From the NCBI GenBank assembly GCA_026545765.1, contig CM048840.1, positions 48,286,580 to 48,350,579 of the forward strand: DNA of 64,000 nucleotides. The letters are read 5' to 3'. The translations under genes and the position numbers were made by a program. The notes under the pieces were generated by a model that worked only from the letters and a program-made list of their open reading frames with translations, searched no databases and was not told the DNA's origin. Positions within the stretch are counted from its first letter, which is position 1; every line of letters begins with the position of its first letter. Shown piece after piece: positions 11,344 to 23,172 of the stretch. The DNA comes from Plantago major. Lineage: Eukaryota; Streptophyta; Magnoliopsida; Lamiales; Plantaginaceae.

Positions 11344-11420
11344 AGGCCCATTATCAAGAACCTTCAAGATCGGCCCACCCAAACAAACCCTAGCCATCGT
11401 ATTCATGCCCTATATATATA
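11344..11420 (+). promoter_or_regulatory. Telo-box/site II/TATA promoter, unit A
   Basis: Two GGCCCA site II-type boxes (11345-11350 and about 11372-11377), a telo-box AAACCCTA (11385-11392) and TATATATATA at 11411-11420 lie in 77 bp. The same order is kept in B (15602-15682) and C (48903-48979). This combination is typical of highly expressed plant genes such as ribosomal protein genes. It points at the hairpin that starts about 154 bp downstream. Confidence 0.65.
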
Positions 11421-11573
11421 CTCCATGAGTTACTTCTTCCAAATATTATAAGATTTTATTTCTTGCCGTTTTAGATAGAATTTGTATGTCCATAAAGAAA
11501 TAAATGAAAAGGCTCGATCTGAAATTTTGCCAAAATTTTCTATCAGAGTGAAAATGGTTGCCTGATCTAAAAT

Positions 11574-11703
11574 GGGGGATGGCATATCCCGAGATTCAGT
11601 TGTATGGACGGGTTGGAAATCAATTGTTGATAGAATCTAGCCTGTTTATAATTCGTTTGATTTCCAATTCCATCCATGCTACTGGATTTCGGGTTTCTCC
11701 CCC
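11574..11703 (+). ncRNA. MIR482/2118-like microRNA precursor candidate, unit A
   Basis: A 130-nt inverted repeat. The outer stem pairs GGGGG (11574-11578) with CCCCC (11699-11703). The inner stem pairs the 5' arm around GGACGGGTTGGAAATCAA with the 3' arm TTGATTTCCAATTCCATCC. The candidate 22-nt product is 11661-11682, starting TTTCCAATTCC, the same first 11 bases I recall for a tomato miR482. Its complement reads as codons for SMDGIGK, close to an NLR P-loop. In A, position 12 is A, which adds one mismatch against the 5' arm compared with B and C. Expression is unproven. Confidence 0.58.
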
Positions 11704-12130
11704 TTTTGATCTCAGGTTATCCTTAATGCTTTTGTATAGCTAGTATAATGAATAACGATTGTTTCAGCTAATATATAATAAATGATTCAATCTATGTAGT
11801 ATGTATTTATATTATGTGAATTGATGATGTGTGTAATTACTAATTCTCTATAGCTATGTTCCAACATGGTGACTTGGATTGATATTGCAGTAGAGAATAA
11901 TGAGGTGAAAAATATGTAACTAACAATATCGAAGATCTCCTAATGTCATAAGCAGGACAAGGAGGATTACTCTTTCTTTCTGAAATATCCGGTTTATGAT
12001 TAGACTTTTATTCTTGGGCACGATAAATATCTAATTTCTCAACATGGATATAAATTTATTTTGATAGGTTCAATCTAGTATCAATTTTATGAGGGAGAAA
12101 AATTGTTAAAAAATATTTCTTTTGTTGTAT

Positions 12131-12871
12131 TTTAGTAATAATAATGTGTATATTCGTTTGGTCCAGGACCAGAGTAATTGTCTAAAGGGGGTGGATAAAC
12201 TTTTAAGATCATTTTCTATGTGTGAACTGGACCCTGAATATAGACAACTAGAGTGAGGTTGGGCGGGAATTGAGGAAGTTAAGAAGAGAAACAAGGTTTG
12301 TAAAGTGCATAAAAGAAGGTAGACTAAAGAACGGTGGGAAGAGTCTACTACGTCACTCCTTAAGACTTTATTGCTTCACTACGGTACACATGGGCTTGCA
12401 GCAACAATCTCCCAAGTTAAACATCTCTTAAACGGCTAGGTTGCACTACGAAAGCAAGTCATAATAAAAAAAGAATAAAGAAGTAGAGGATTTGGAGGCA
12501 ATGACTTTTCTTCCGCTATTTATACTTGTTTTTCAAGAACTTTAGCTCAGAGGAACAAACACCTATATATGTGTTCAGAGTTGTTCAATTCATTCACGCG
12601 TTGATCAACATGCAATGTGCACTAATCACTCTTTCACCTAAAGGCGAATTTAGTGACTTGATACGGTCATTATCATTCGTTATACATACGAAGTACATGC
12701 AACCGGTCAAATTCTTGTTTCTGACGTGTTGGACCAAATGACCAAAACATCGAATGGCTTGGAAGCTCACTCATTTGACTGAAATTTCCAACATTCTATA
12801 TCATTCAGATCAAGCTAATGATGTTAATTTGACCGGTTTAGCATTGTGCAACGAAATTATATAGTTTAATC
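12131..12871 (+). other. Unrecognised end section of unit A
   Basis: This stretch is conserved in B (18600-19197 plus 46094-46230) and is not transposon-like. Short frames are visible, such as one reading LHYGTHGLEATFSQVKHLLNG in B, but A has a stop where B is open and no frame is shared through the whole section. It may be the remains of a host gene or the 3' part of the microRNA host transcript. I assign no function. Confidence 0.3.
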
Positions 12872-13237
12872 CTTATGGATACTATAAATTTGTATACAAA
12901 GTTGAATTATTATTTTATGAATGGAAAGTAGCAAGTGTAGTAAGTATTTAGAGAAAGATTTACATTGGTCTCACAAGGTGGTGCACTACTATCACTATCC
13001 AAGATGCTTGAAGCATCAGAAAAAATTCACATCTCCATTACATTACAAACTCGTTGATTTTACAACACTGGGTCTAGTGAATTCGTGCACTCTCCCATTT
13101 ATTTTGTTCCACTTCACTAGAACAGTATTTACTTGGTCGAATTCAAGTTGATTTTTTCATTGCCAAGATGAGGAGTATTTTTCCTCCATCAACCTATTTT
13201 GCAAAGAAGTTTAAGACCTAAATGTGTGCACTTGTTC

Positions 13238-14939
13238 TGTAAAACCCGAGAATTTTATTTTTTCTTACTATTTAATTTAAATATCTTTATTCATTTTTTT
13301 TTTCTGAAAGAAGTGGGGGAGTGGTTAACTTATTCGGTATATTTTTAACCTATTCCTTCATCTCCTCGTGCAACAGAAGAAAAAAATAGGGTTTTGAGTT
13401 TCCGTTTCTCTACCAGCCGTTCTGTTCAATTTTTGGGTGAGTCTTTCTTCATTTTTGTTCTTTTCAGTTTCTCGGATGTTACCCTCCTGAATGTATCTGT
13501 CAATTTGGTCAGGATCATTTAAACTTCCTTGTTTTGTCTGATGAATACCAACGTCAATACTTGTTAATTATTTCCAATTCCGAGACTTGTCAGTTTGTTG
13601 CCATCTTGAAACTATATCTCTTGAATAATCGATCATCATCATCCTTCGATTTCTCTCTCCAATTTTTAACTACTTTTGTGCCATAACTTTCATCGTTGCA
13701 TCTCTAATTCTAAACTAGCTCTCGTGGGTTGGTTGCTCAAGTTTTCTTTTGTTGTTTTAACATCATTCCCACGTACTGTAGTAGTAGTAGTAGTAACTTT
13801 CCAATTTTATCAGAGGGGACTAGAGTACAGTTCTGCATTAGCAATTTGAATTTAGTTTGCTTGGTAAATTTTCTTCATCTTTTCTTTTAGGTATCAAGTA
13901 GACCCGGTCTACTTTGTGTTGGTGATTTTTCGAGCAACCGAGTTAAGTCGTCTGAGGTAACTGAATTTTCTGACACTTCTGCTTCGAGTACGGTTTTGCG
14001 TGAGCAATTTGAGTTCAGTTTGCTTAGTAAATTTTCTTCATCTTTTATTTTAGGTATTGAGTAGATCCGGTCTATTTTGTGTTGGTGATTTTTCTTCATA
14101 TATATCGAGTACACTTCTGCTTATATTTTCGTATTATCGTATATATATAGTTTTAATGTTTGATAAATAAATTATGATTATTATATCATGTTATAGGACA
14201 TGATATAATATTCTATTCGAAAGGATCAAGTATGTGAATTTCCAAAAGTATGGTTTATGATGCATGTGATGTGTGATGAAATTATGTTTCTGTACATGGA
14301 GATAAAATATGTTTTGAGCTCACAGTTTTGCCTAAGAATTCTGGGGCCCGTCTTTGCCGGTGATTACGTTTGGCTTTCTGTCTGTGTTCCATTAGCAGGG
14401 AACTTTCTGTTATTTTCTGTTTTGTGCCGACCTCTGTGACACCGGACTTATACTAGTGGCCATAGTGTGACTCTGTCTAAGCTTAAACATCTGTTTCGAC
14501 TGTTCTGTATAATGACTCCATGAATTGTTTTCTGGCTATGTGACTGATATTGTGTATATATATGTATGATTTACTACTCTGCTTGATCCAGTGAAAGTGC
14601 CAGGAGATTCACCCTTATACATTTTTTTTCCAGATGATCTTTAGTGTTGGACGAGTTCAGCGTGGTTGCTTGGAAGTTTGAGTTCTGTCTTTTCTTAGGA
14701 TTTCCTTTTGGTTGAGATGTCGATTCTGTAGTTTTTTTGACTCTGTACGAGTGGTCCGACTTTTGAGACAATTGTTATTGTTCTGTTCGGATATTAAAGT
14801 ATCTGATTTATTTCCTTTTACTTCTCTACCACTATTTCAAACTGTTTTTTGTAAGTAAATTGAGGCTTCGTCTTGGCGTGATCCCATCTCACGATAGACG
14901 GCCGGTCGCGCCAAAGTATTTTGGTTTTGGGGCGTGACA
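13238..14939 (+). mobile_element. Solo LTR, Tekay/Del-like gypsy, in unit B
   Basis: It starts TGTAAAACCCGAG and ends GGGGCGTGACA, termini typical of plant chromovirus (Tekay/Del) LTRs, and is flanked by tgttc at 13233-13237 and 14940-14944. No internal region remains, so the element was reduced to one LTR by recombination. The same solo LTR with the same target duplication is at 46597-48132 in unit C, while A has the intact empty site. It is 1702 bp, longer than the C copy (1536 bp) through small insertions and a partial repeat near 13990-14050. Confidence 0.85.
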
Positions 14940-15601
14940 TGTTCATCCTTCACAAAACAGCTTCTATCTTCTTCAAAAAATTATTTGAATCAACTTTAAT
15001 CATTCATGAGACCATATGTTCATTCAGTTATGCCAATACACCTTCGTTTTAAAAGTTGATTCACTTACCTTTCCACCACAAAAATATTCCCGTGTTCTTG
15101 AAACGCTAGTAAACATGGGTACTAAATCTAAAACGTAGTAAGCCATTTGTTTGATAAGAAGAGATTTATGATTTCCCCAAACCTTTTTGGACCAACGATT
15201 GCTCAGTTAGAAAATGCTCGGATCCTCCAACATCCACTAGAGAAGTGAATATAATAGGTGGTGAATCACCTCATTTACAACTGACTACGCGTTTACTTGA
15301 TTATCCAAGGGAAGCTATTAAGGAAACAGAGAATGATGATGAAACCACACCGTAGCAAAGTGTCGGTCTCGATCAAGTAGTGGTCTGGTCGTTATAATTT
15401 AAATGATAAATGGTTTTTTATTTATATTTTTAGCTTATACCTAAAATGCCCTCTTCAATTTTTATTGTCTTAAATATTTCAGATTATGGAATTTTCTTAA
15501 TCAATGTAAAAATTTGAACATTTCAAAATACTGGATAATTTTTCCGATATATTCACTCGTAAAATGGACCACAATGATTATTATGAATGTTGGTTGATAC
15601 A

Positions 15602-15682
15602 AGCAAGGCCCATTATCAAGAACCTTCTAGATCGGCCCACCCACACAAACCCTAGCCATTGTATTCGTGCCCTATTTATATA
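15602..15682 (+). promoter_or_regulatory. Telo-box/site II/TATA promoter, unit B
   Basis: Two GGCCCA boxes (about 15607 and 15634), a telo-box AAACCCTA (about 15648) and a TATTTATATA box near 15673-15682 repeat the arrangement of unit A. The TATA core differs by one base (TATTTATA), which could change strength. The hairpin begins about 155 bp downstream. Confidence 0.62.
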
Positions 15683-15835
15683 CTCCATGAGTTACTTCTT
15701 CTAAGTATTATAAGTTTTTATTTCTTGCAGTTTTAGATAGAACTTCTATGTCCAGAAAGAAATAAATGAAAAGGCTCGATCTGAAATTTTGCAATAATTT
15801 TCTATCCGAGTGAAAATGGTCGCCTGATCTAAAAT

Positions 15836-15965
15836 GGGGGATGGCATATCCCGAGATTGAGTTGTATGGACGGGTTGGAAATCAATTGTTGATTGAATCT
15901 AGCCTGTTTATAATTCGGTTGATTTCCAATTCCGTCCATGCCACTGGATTTCGTGTTTCTCCCCC
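15836..15965 (+). ncRNA. MIR482/2118-like microRNA precursor candidate, unit B
   Basis: The hairpin runs from GGGGG (15836-15840) to CCCCC (15961-15965). The candidate mature sequence 15923-15944 starts TTTCCAATTCC and ends GTCCATGCCAC. Its complement reads GGC ATG GAC GGA ATT GGA AA, codons for GMDGIGK, which is the nearest of the three to an NLR P-loop. The duplex keeps the C-G pair at position 12 that A lacks. The lower stem has one extra mismatch (TCGTG instead of TCGGG). The loop is about 33 nt. Confidence 0.6.
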
Positions 15966-16606
15966 TTTTGATCTCAGGTTTTCCTTAATGCTTTTGTATA
16001 GCTAGTATAACGAATAACGTTTGTTTCAGCTAATATATAATAAATGATTCAATCTATGTAGTATGAATTTATATTCTGTGAATTGATGATGTGTGTAATT
16101 ACTAATTCTCTATAGCCATGTTCCAACATGGTGACTTACAATTCACTTTTCTTTTAGCAGTTTGCATATTGAATTTCTTGTTTTGCTCTCTAACATTCGT
16201 GATTTATTCTCGTTGATATACATCAGATTTACTTTTAAAAAATAAATTTTGTTCACTCATTGTTAATTTTTGCACCCATTTGTTATTATACAATAATAGA
16301 TGTCATTCAAGTATTGCAATATTGTCTCAAGGATAGTTGTTAACAAAAATCAACATTATGTTCAATTACCCCATTTCTCACATGTTTGTAGATGTAAAGA
16401 TTTTGGAGTAAGCCCATTCCAAATATTTTATATAATGATGTCAAAGTGACTACATTCTCCTACCAAGAAATTCCCTTGTTGAAAAAGATTGTTGTACACG
16501 TTAAATTTTTCAATGTGCAATTTACCCTCAAAATAAAGATAAAGTTTTATATGGATTTTTTTTTCCACCATTTGGGCTCATAGAGATTATTTTCTTTCAA
16601 TCCATA

Positions 16607-18267
16607 TGTTGGTCCAGATAACGGCAAAGTAAAAGACTAGAGGGGGGGGGGGGGATGAATAGTCTTTTAAAACTTTTGTCGATAAACACGGTTTCTCAGA
16701 TATCTGTGAAGATTTCTGATACTTAATTTCAGAGACCGGAAGACTTTTCTATGATAAGTGCACGTGCTCAGCAAGATAGGTGTAATTACTTTGCAAGGTA
16801 AATTAAGCAAGTAATAAGATGCAGAAAGTAAATAACACAAGTCTTTTTATAGTGGTATCTGAAGGTGGCGTAATCCTTCAACTAATCCACTTCGGCTTTT
16901 CTTAGACCTAGAATCCACTAAGACAGATAATTGATGTAACCTTACAAATATCTCTCTTGATTCCTAATTACACTAGGTTCCCAACCAAGTATTCCCCCTG
17001 AGTTATTCCCCAGCTTTCACAGTCAAGTACTTCCTGTACTCAGAAACCTTTTGAGCTATTCCTTAGTTTCCCAAACTAAGTACTTCCTGTGCTCAGTAAC
17101 CTTGGAGTTATTCCTTAGTTTCCCAAACTAAGTACTTCTATCTTGCCGATTAAGGTGTTGGTTAAGGTAGTTTGTCAGGTGAGCTTCTTTAATAACTTGT
17201 TCAGTTATGCAGATAGCTCTGAGAATCAAGTATACTTAATACACTTTGCAATGTATGGTATCTTGTTCTTTACTGACCCAAGTCTATGATAAATGTTCAA
17301 GAGAATGAATCTCAGATGTCAAATCTTAATTCAACTCTTTCACAAATAACAATGCTTGTTAAGGATCAGGACACTTAGAGCTTTTGTGCTACTTAGAATC
17401 AAGAGCTTTGGTCGCAACAGAAAGCTTGAAGGTAAGTAGTGTGCTTGAGAGAGCTTGTGTGAGAGTATTCAATGTAAGTTCAGTGTTCTAAGGTGTTCTA
17501 AGGTGTGTTCTCAAGCAGTCTAAGTGTTTGATATTTATAGATGAATTTGAGTGTCGTTTGAATAGTATCCGTTAGGCTTAAATCAAATTCAAACTATTGA
17601 TATCTGAGTATAGTACTGTAGTACGTTTGTCTTCTTCTTCAGAAGTTACCGTTTTTGTCCAGACATCTCTGTCCGCGCATTTAATGCATTGTACTATACT
17701 TTTGTCCTGTAGTGCCAACGGAACTATGCATCGTATCAGAGATCTTTATACTATCAGATTTCTCTGATGCTGTGCACGTCGTTTTCAAGAGTTTATCACA
17801 ACTCCAGATATCACTTGTTGAAACACCTTGTTATAATATATTTGTTTTCAGAAACATAGTTTATGTCCAAGGTATTTGAGTGTAGATATCTGTGGCCACT
17901 TTCCTCGTCTCAGAAACCTTTTATTTCTCATATATCTTTTTGCAACACTATTTATTTAAAAACGCTTGTGTCTTTAAGATATCTAGTCATAGGTATCTGG
18001 AAACCTTTGTCTTCAGCAATCTTGTGCAGTCTTCAAATCTTCAAATCCGTTGAACTTTTCATGTTGGATGCCTTCTTCTTGGTCTTCTGTTTAGAAAATA
18101 AAAATTACATTCAGAGACGTAACATCCTATACAAGATTAGCTAGACTATCATACTTAGTGAGTTTCCTCTTTTACAGTGTTCAAGTGAACCAAGAGTACT
18201 AACCACCTTTTTGAGCTAAGATAAGTCATTAGGTTGCTGATCAAAATCTAAACAGATATTCCCAACA
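16607..18267 (-). mobile_element. Solo LTR, SIRE/Maximus-like copia, in unit B
   Basis: It is bounded by TGTTGGTCCAG and TTCCCAACA with target duplication ccata at 16602-16606 and 18268-18272. Read on the minus strand it begins like the LTR at 57528 and ends with the CTTTTACTTTGCCGTTATC-GGACCAACA type terminus seen at 58920-58952. A poly-G tract next to GATGAATAG lies near 16640-16655. No internal sequence remains. Neither A nor C carries it. Confidence 0.83.
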
Positions 18268-18619
18268 CCATATAATGTAATAGAGAATAATTAACAATCC
18301 TCGCCGGTTTCTTTAATTTCTATACTGGTAAAAGATGATTTGGATTGATATTGCAGCAGAGAATAATGAGGTGAAAAATATGTAACTAACAATATTGAAG
18401 ATCTCCCAATGTCATAATCAAGACAAGGAGGATTACTCTTTCTTTCTGAAATATGCGGTTTATGATTAGACTTTTATTCTTGGGCACGATAAATATCTAA
18501 TTTCTCAACATGGATATAAATTTATTTTGATAGGTTCAATCTAGTATCAATCTTATGAGAGAGAAAAATTGTTAAAAAATATTTTTTTGTTGTATTTTTG
18601 TAGTAATAATGTGTATATT

Positions 18620-19197
18620 CGTTTGGTCCAGGACCAGAGTAAGAGTCTAAAGGGGGTGGATAAACTTTTAAGATCATTTTCTATGTGTGAACTGGACCCT
18701 GAATAGACAACTAGAGTGAGGTTGGGCGGGGATTGAGAAAGTTAAGAAGAGAAACAAGGTTTGTAAAGTGCATAAAAGAAGGTAGAATAAAGAACAACAG
18801 GAAGAGTCTACTACGTCCCTCCTAAGACTTTATTGCTACACTACGGTACACATGGGCTTGAGGCAACATTCTCCCAAGTTAAACATCTCTTAAACGGCTC
18901 GGTTGCACTACGAAAGCAAGTCATAATAAAAAAGAATAAAGAAGTAGAGGGTTTGGAGGCAATGACTTTTCTTCCGCTATTTATACTTGTTTTTCTAGAA
19001 CTTTATCTCAGAGGAAAAACACCTATATATGTTTTCAGAGTTGTTCAATTCATTCACGCATTGATCAACATGCAATGTGCACTAATCACTCCTTCACCTA
19101 AAGGCGAATTTAGTGTCTTAATACGGTCATTATCATTCGTTATACATACGAAGTACATGCTACATGGAATTCTTGTTTCTGACATGTTGGACCAAAT
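18620..19197 (+). other. Unrecognised end section of unit B
   Basis: The counterpart of 12131-12740 in A. A 130-codon frame (18833-19225) runs across it and into the G LTR, so its end is not native. No family is recognised, and the homologous frame in A has stops, so I do not call a gene. The section continues after G at 46094. Confidence 0.28.
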
Positions 19198-20132
19198 TGT
19201 TGAGGGGTTGAGCCCCAAACACTAACTAAACTACTACAATTCCCTAATCTAAGATCCGCCTCCAACTTGATGTCCGTCCTGAGAGCTTTGTCCGAGCCAG
19301 AGCACCTGAAAGGACTAAGTGGGGGGGGGGGGGGGGTTAGAAGGGTAACCCGGTTTTCTAGTGTCAAACCAGGAAAAGACTTTACTCAAGAGAGAGAAGA
19401 AAGCTCTCAATGTAGTAGTTATGAGGGAAGTTATGATATGAGTTGACTTATCAATTATGACTCATACAAGTGGGGGGGGGGGGGGGGGTTCAATACCTTA
19501 ATGGATTGGACTTTGTGCTATATTTATAGTTATCATGTACTTATGAAGAGGTTCATAAGATGATGCCAAGTGTATGTTCAGGATTTGGACAACAATGCTC
19601 CCTTGGCCCATGGCCCAATAGTATGTGAAAGTCCAACACCATTAGGTGGGTCAGGGAGGGTAGATTGGTCCTTTTACCTCTCAGAATATTATTCCCGCTG
19701 ATGGGTCCGTGTGAGACCTTTTAGAATGATCCGAGCTCTGTTGAGATGGTTTGTTCTTAGGTAGCTCAGTGACGGTCCAAGACATTTGCTGCTCGGAAGT
19801 ATCTTGGGGGTTCCAATGTATACGTTTGGTCTTATTGTTAGGGTGGCGTCCGAGTTTATCTCGTCCGGTCCGTTTGGCATCCTAGGACTGATAGTATGTG
19901 GTACTTGGTGAGACCATGTGACTTCTTGTCAAGTTCGGAAGTCGTGCACCTATCTAGGTCGGACTAGCTGAAAAGGTGTATTAACTTGAGCGTACTGGTT
20001 GACCCAGAAGGTTTTCCTTAAGGCGGACTAGCAAAGGTCGGACAAGTAGTGAATTGGTTATTTTGACCTTGATGCGTTCTAGGACACGCTCTATAGCACC
20101 CTTAAAGGATTGGACATATATCCGTATCAACA
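19198..20132 (-). repeat. 3' LTR of G
   Basis: The plus strand reads TGTTGAGGGGTT to GTATCAACA. The minus-strand TATA box TATAAATA is at 19521-19528. It contains a 16-G run (19321-19336) shared with the 5' LTR and a second run of 17 G (19472-19488) that the 5' LTR lacks. The polypurine tract GGAAACTAGGGGGACATA abuts it at 20150-20133 on the minus strand. Confidence 0.9.
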
Positions 20133-20463
20133 TATGTCCCCCTAGTTTCCAAGTATCTTAGTATAAGATAGTTGTGGAACTATAAGTAGAGGAACAAATG
20201 TGTTTAGGAGCGTGTCCGAATCGTTAACTGTGAGGGAGAAAATCTCTTATTTTCGTGCTAAAAATCTGTATCTGTGTTCCAGGAATTTAATATATCTCTC
20301 CCCCCCCCCTTTCGTTCTACAGTCAGAGTTAGGAAAAATCTCGGACTGTAGAAGGAAAAGGTATTTGTATCCGAGATATATCGAGATCCGAGTACGGTTT
20401 TCGGATTTAAAGAAGTCTCTTGTGGAAGAGTGTGTAGGAAGCAATCCGTTGGGCTGGATATGT
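20133..20463 (-). other. G 3' untranslated region between LTR and N1
   Basis: It starts with the G polypurine tract (20133-20150). The rest is non-coding element sequence that continues after N1 at 33816. A C-run occurs at about 20300-20309. No gene or repeat is seen. Confidence 0.6.
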
Positions 20464-21749
20464 TGATGTGCTCAAATTGATATTTGGAAACAAGTAGCAA
20501 GCAGTTGTTGTAGAATAAACAAAGCTAACCACGAGGTCGTTCGCTAAGGAATCAATTAAGCTATCGCAACGAATGAAAACAAACAGTTACTTGTGAAACA
20601 ATGTTGATTTGTTTGAGTTGAGTACTTTTAATAACTAGAAAACAGAAATCAGCAATGTAGTTGTTTGTATGAATGAGGTATGAGGAACACAGTAGTTACG
20701 ATCAAGCAGTGCTAATTCGCTCTAGGGATACGTTCATACTGTCACACAGTCCGGGTACAAAAAATTATCAATTCAACCTTTACCAAACGAGTTTGAAGAT
20801 ATTTGAACTAGAATAATCGTGGGTCGTCAATCGACGATCCTTAACCAAACGTTTTAGAGAATCTTTGGGCGAAAGTAATGAATTGAAGGGTTTTTACGAA
20901 GATCTTTGAATGAGCCTAACCTATATGAACGATTTCAAACCCTAGAAGCGAATACGCAAGGTTATCACACAACTAACATGTTCGGAGTGATTTAGCTACT
21001 CATAATCGAAGCAAGGATGAAAGAATACAAGATATTGCTCATGATTAACATAAACAGAATGATAATCGCATGCAAGCTCAAACAATTCGAGAAACTGAAT
21101 AAGAACGAATTTAATAAGATAAAACAATAGAGATTTACCACAGTAATCAGGGATTTGATATCAATCCTTCGATGAATAGTCAAAATCAAGCTCCAAATTG
21201 TTATCAATGTCAAAGTATGAATGTAGGTTTAGATCTAGGGCCAAGTATATCTTCTACAATAGAATGAATGTCTAATATAAAACGTCAAGAGAAAAATGCG
21301 AATTCGGAAAAGAAATCGCAGAAGAAAAACTGCAGAAGAAGAAACTGGCGACTCTAGTTTTGATTCGGCATCGCAGTAATCCAAGCGCATCGCCGATTTC
21401 AAACTAGCGTCGCCGATTTGGACTCGCAAGATATCGAGAGATTCTTGGCGTCATGATTCTGGATTGACTGTTTTGCCCCTTTTGATGCCTTTTGACCCCA
21501 ATTCTTGATATTTTGGCCTTCCCGCTCCACTTCTAGCATCCATACGAGGCATTGGAACTCCATATCTTGTAGATGCATATAAAAAACATCATTTTTCTTT
21601 CAGTTAGTGCGGTTTTAGCCAAATATCAACAAAAGACACAAAGAACAAAACAAGTAAAAATACTCTAGTAAAAATAATAAAATTATACTCAACGATGATA
21701 AAAAGACGGTAAAAAAGATCAAATGAGACGGTATAAAACCGACTCATCA
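20464..21749 (-). repeat. 3' LTR of N1
   Basis: 1286 bp, from TGATGTGCTC to CGACTCATCA. It aligns with the 5' LTR 32568-33810 at high identity except for a block at 21351-21456, where the two are unrelated. A TATA-like CATATAGG on the minus strand lies near 20925. The polypurine tract GGTTTGGGGAGTT follows at 21762-21750. Confidence 0.88.
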
Positions 21750-23172
21750 AACTCCCCAAACCGAACCTTTGCTCGTCCTTGAGTAAACAAATAAACCTAG
21801 ACATAAACTAGACTCAAACCACGAAAACAAACAAAGAGTCAAGGTCCCAAGTGACCGAATCTACCATTGTAAACAGTAAGTCCACGAGATGCAAAAATTT
21901 TGTCATCAAACCAACTTTTGCAAAACACTGTACAGAAAATCAAACACAATCGTTTCCCAGACAAATAGCACTTGAGTGTTGCTCGCTAGTCCCTCACAGG
22001 TGAATGCAGTGCATCTCTCACTCTCTTGGAAGTATCCAAATGGGGTATAAGCTCAAAAATAAACTGGGAAGGTGACTTGCATCAAAAAGGTGCCTAAAAT
22101 ATCTTATGCTTTTGTACTCGTCTCATTAGATCGAAAGGGACTTAACAGGCGACTCAATTTTTCATAAAACAAAAGCTAAAAATGCTCCCCCTAATCACGT
22201 CAACTGATTCAAATCTCAATCAAATTCTTCACTGTATATTCAGTGCTTGGCCTCATTGGGCTCTTTTAATCTCAATTTTTTGCAGGTGTCTATTTTACCG
22301 AAAGTCTGCACTTTTGTGCATGTCAGTTTGGTGTACGTGCCATTAACCCTCACGGACATATGGCTCTTTAGGACCACGCCGGTATATAGGTAGTATTTGA
22401 AACACGCCTAACACAAATAATGGTGATCAATGAAGACCATAGATCTACCCCGCGATTCACATATCAATAAGCCTTAGGGAGCAGTAAACAAGGTTTTTAG
22501 CAATAACGCAAAATAGCACATATAGGTTGCAAGATAACAGTTCTCTCCCCAAACCTGTTCCTTGGAACAGGGGGAAGGGCTTAAAAAGAGCATGTCGTTC
22601 GTCATCCCTAACAAGACTGAGTACACATTAGTATGAAAAGGCGCAAGTAATATGTAAAAACTTGCACAACCCAGGAAATCACACAATACATTTGCGGGTA
22701 CAAAATTTTTTCATCGGCTCTCAGGCTTCTCATAGGCTTTTTGGACCAAGGAGCTAAACAAACTAGCTATTTAAAAGAGAAACGACCTTGCAGGATTAAA
22801 AATACACTGTCCTACTTCCAGCTAATCAACAAACACAACATAAGCAGCAAGTGGATTTAACACCTACAATGGACGTTCGACTTGGTAAAAGACTCAGACT
22901 CACCACGAATGTACTTAAAGGTAAATTAACTAGACCTAGACTGACAAAGAAACTGTAACAGAGAAAGGTCACATAACACACAATAGAACAAAATACATAG
23001 AAGTAAAGACGAAAGACACTAAAGACACAGATAACAGAGAAAAATGTGGACAAGACACTAGAGAGCACATTCCCCCTCCCCAAACCTAAACTCAAGCATG
23101 TCCTCAAGCGTAGAGTGAAAAAGAAAAGAGAATGGGAGCTATAGTGACTTGCCTGCTGGTGTACCTTTATAG
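21750..23172 (-). other. N1 3' untranslated region
   Basis: Non-coding. It matches 26456-27858 of N2 closely in several blocks (for example around CTCATTGGGCTCTTTT). It has a purine-rich tract next to the LTR and a second at 23071-23090 (minus: TTTAGGTTTGGGGAGGGGGA) near the end of pol. No env-like frame is seen. Confidence 0.65.

Larger units (their letters stand above)
10303..12871 (+). repeat. Host tandem unit A (2.57 kb)
   Basis: This is the first of three head-to-tail copies of a non-transposon unit that starts CTTATGGA and is followed by a CTATAAAT context. It keeps the ancestral empty sites: tgttc at 10664-10668, where B and C carry a solo LTR, and caaat at 12735-12739, where B carries G. 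Relative to B and C it lacks about 0.5 kb after 11871. It contains the MIR482-like promoter and hairpin. The rest holds no gene I recognise. The E1 insertion cuts off whatever lay to the left. Confidence 0.85.

Noticed and set aside
11558-11743. A 60-codon frame (PDLKWGMAYPEI...) open in all three host units
   Set aside because: It lacks an ATG, lies across the hairpin, and its conservation is explained by the stem. In A the base changes follow pairing positions rather than codons.
12921-13151. Open frame shared by B and C (KVVHYYHYPRCLKHQ...) as a host gene
   Set aside because: In A the same region has frame differences and no start. No family is recognised and the frame ends at nothing conserved. 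It is kept only as part of the host unit.
15836-15965. Hairpin as a snoRNA, since the promoter resembles snoRNA promoters
   Set aside because: I find no paired C (TGATGA) and D (CTGA) boxes around it and no H/ACA layout. The stem is continuous, as in microRNA precursors.
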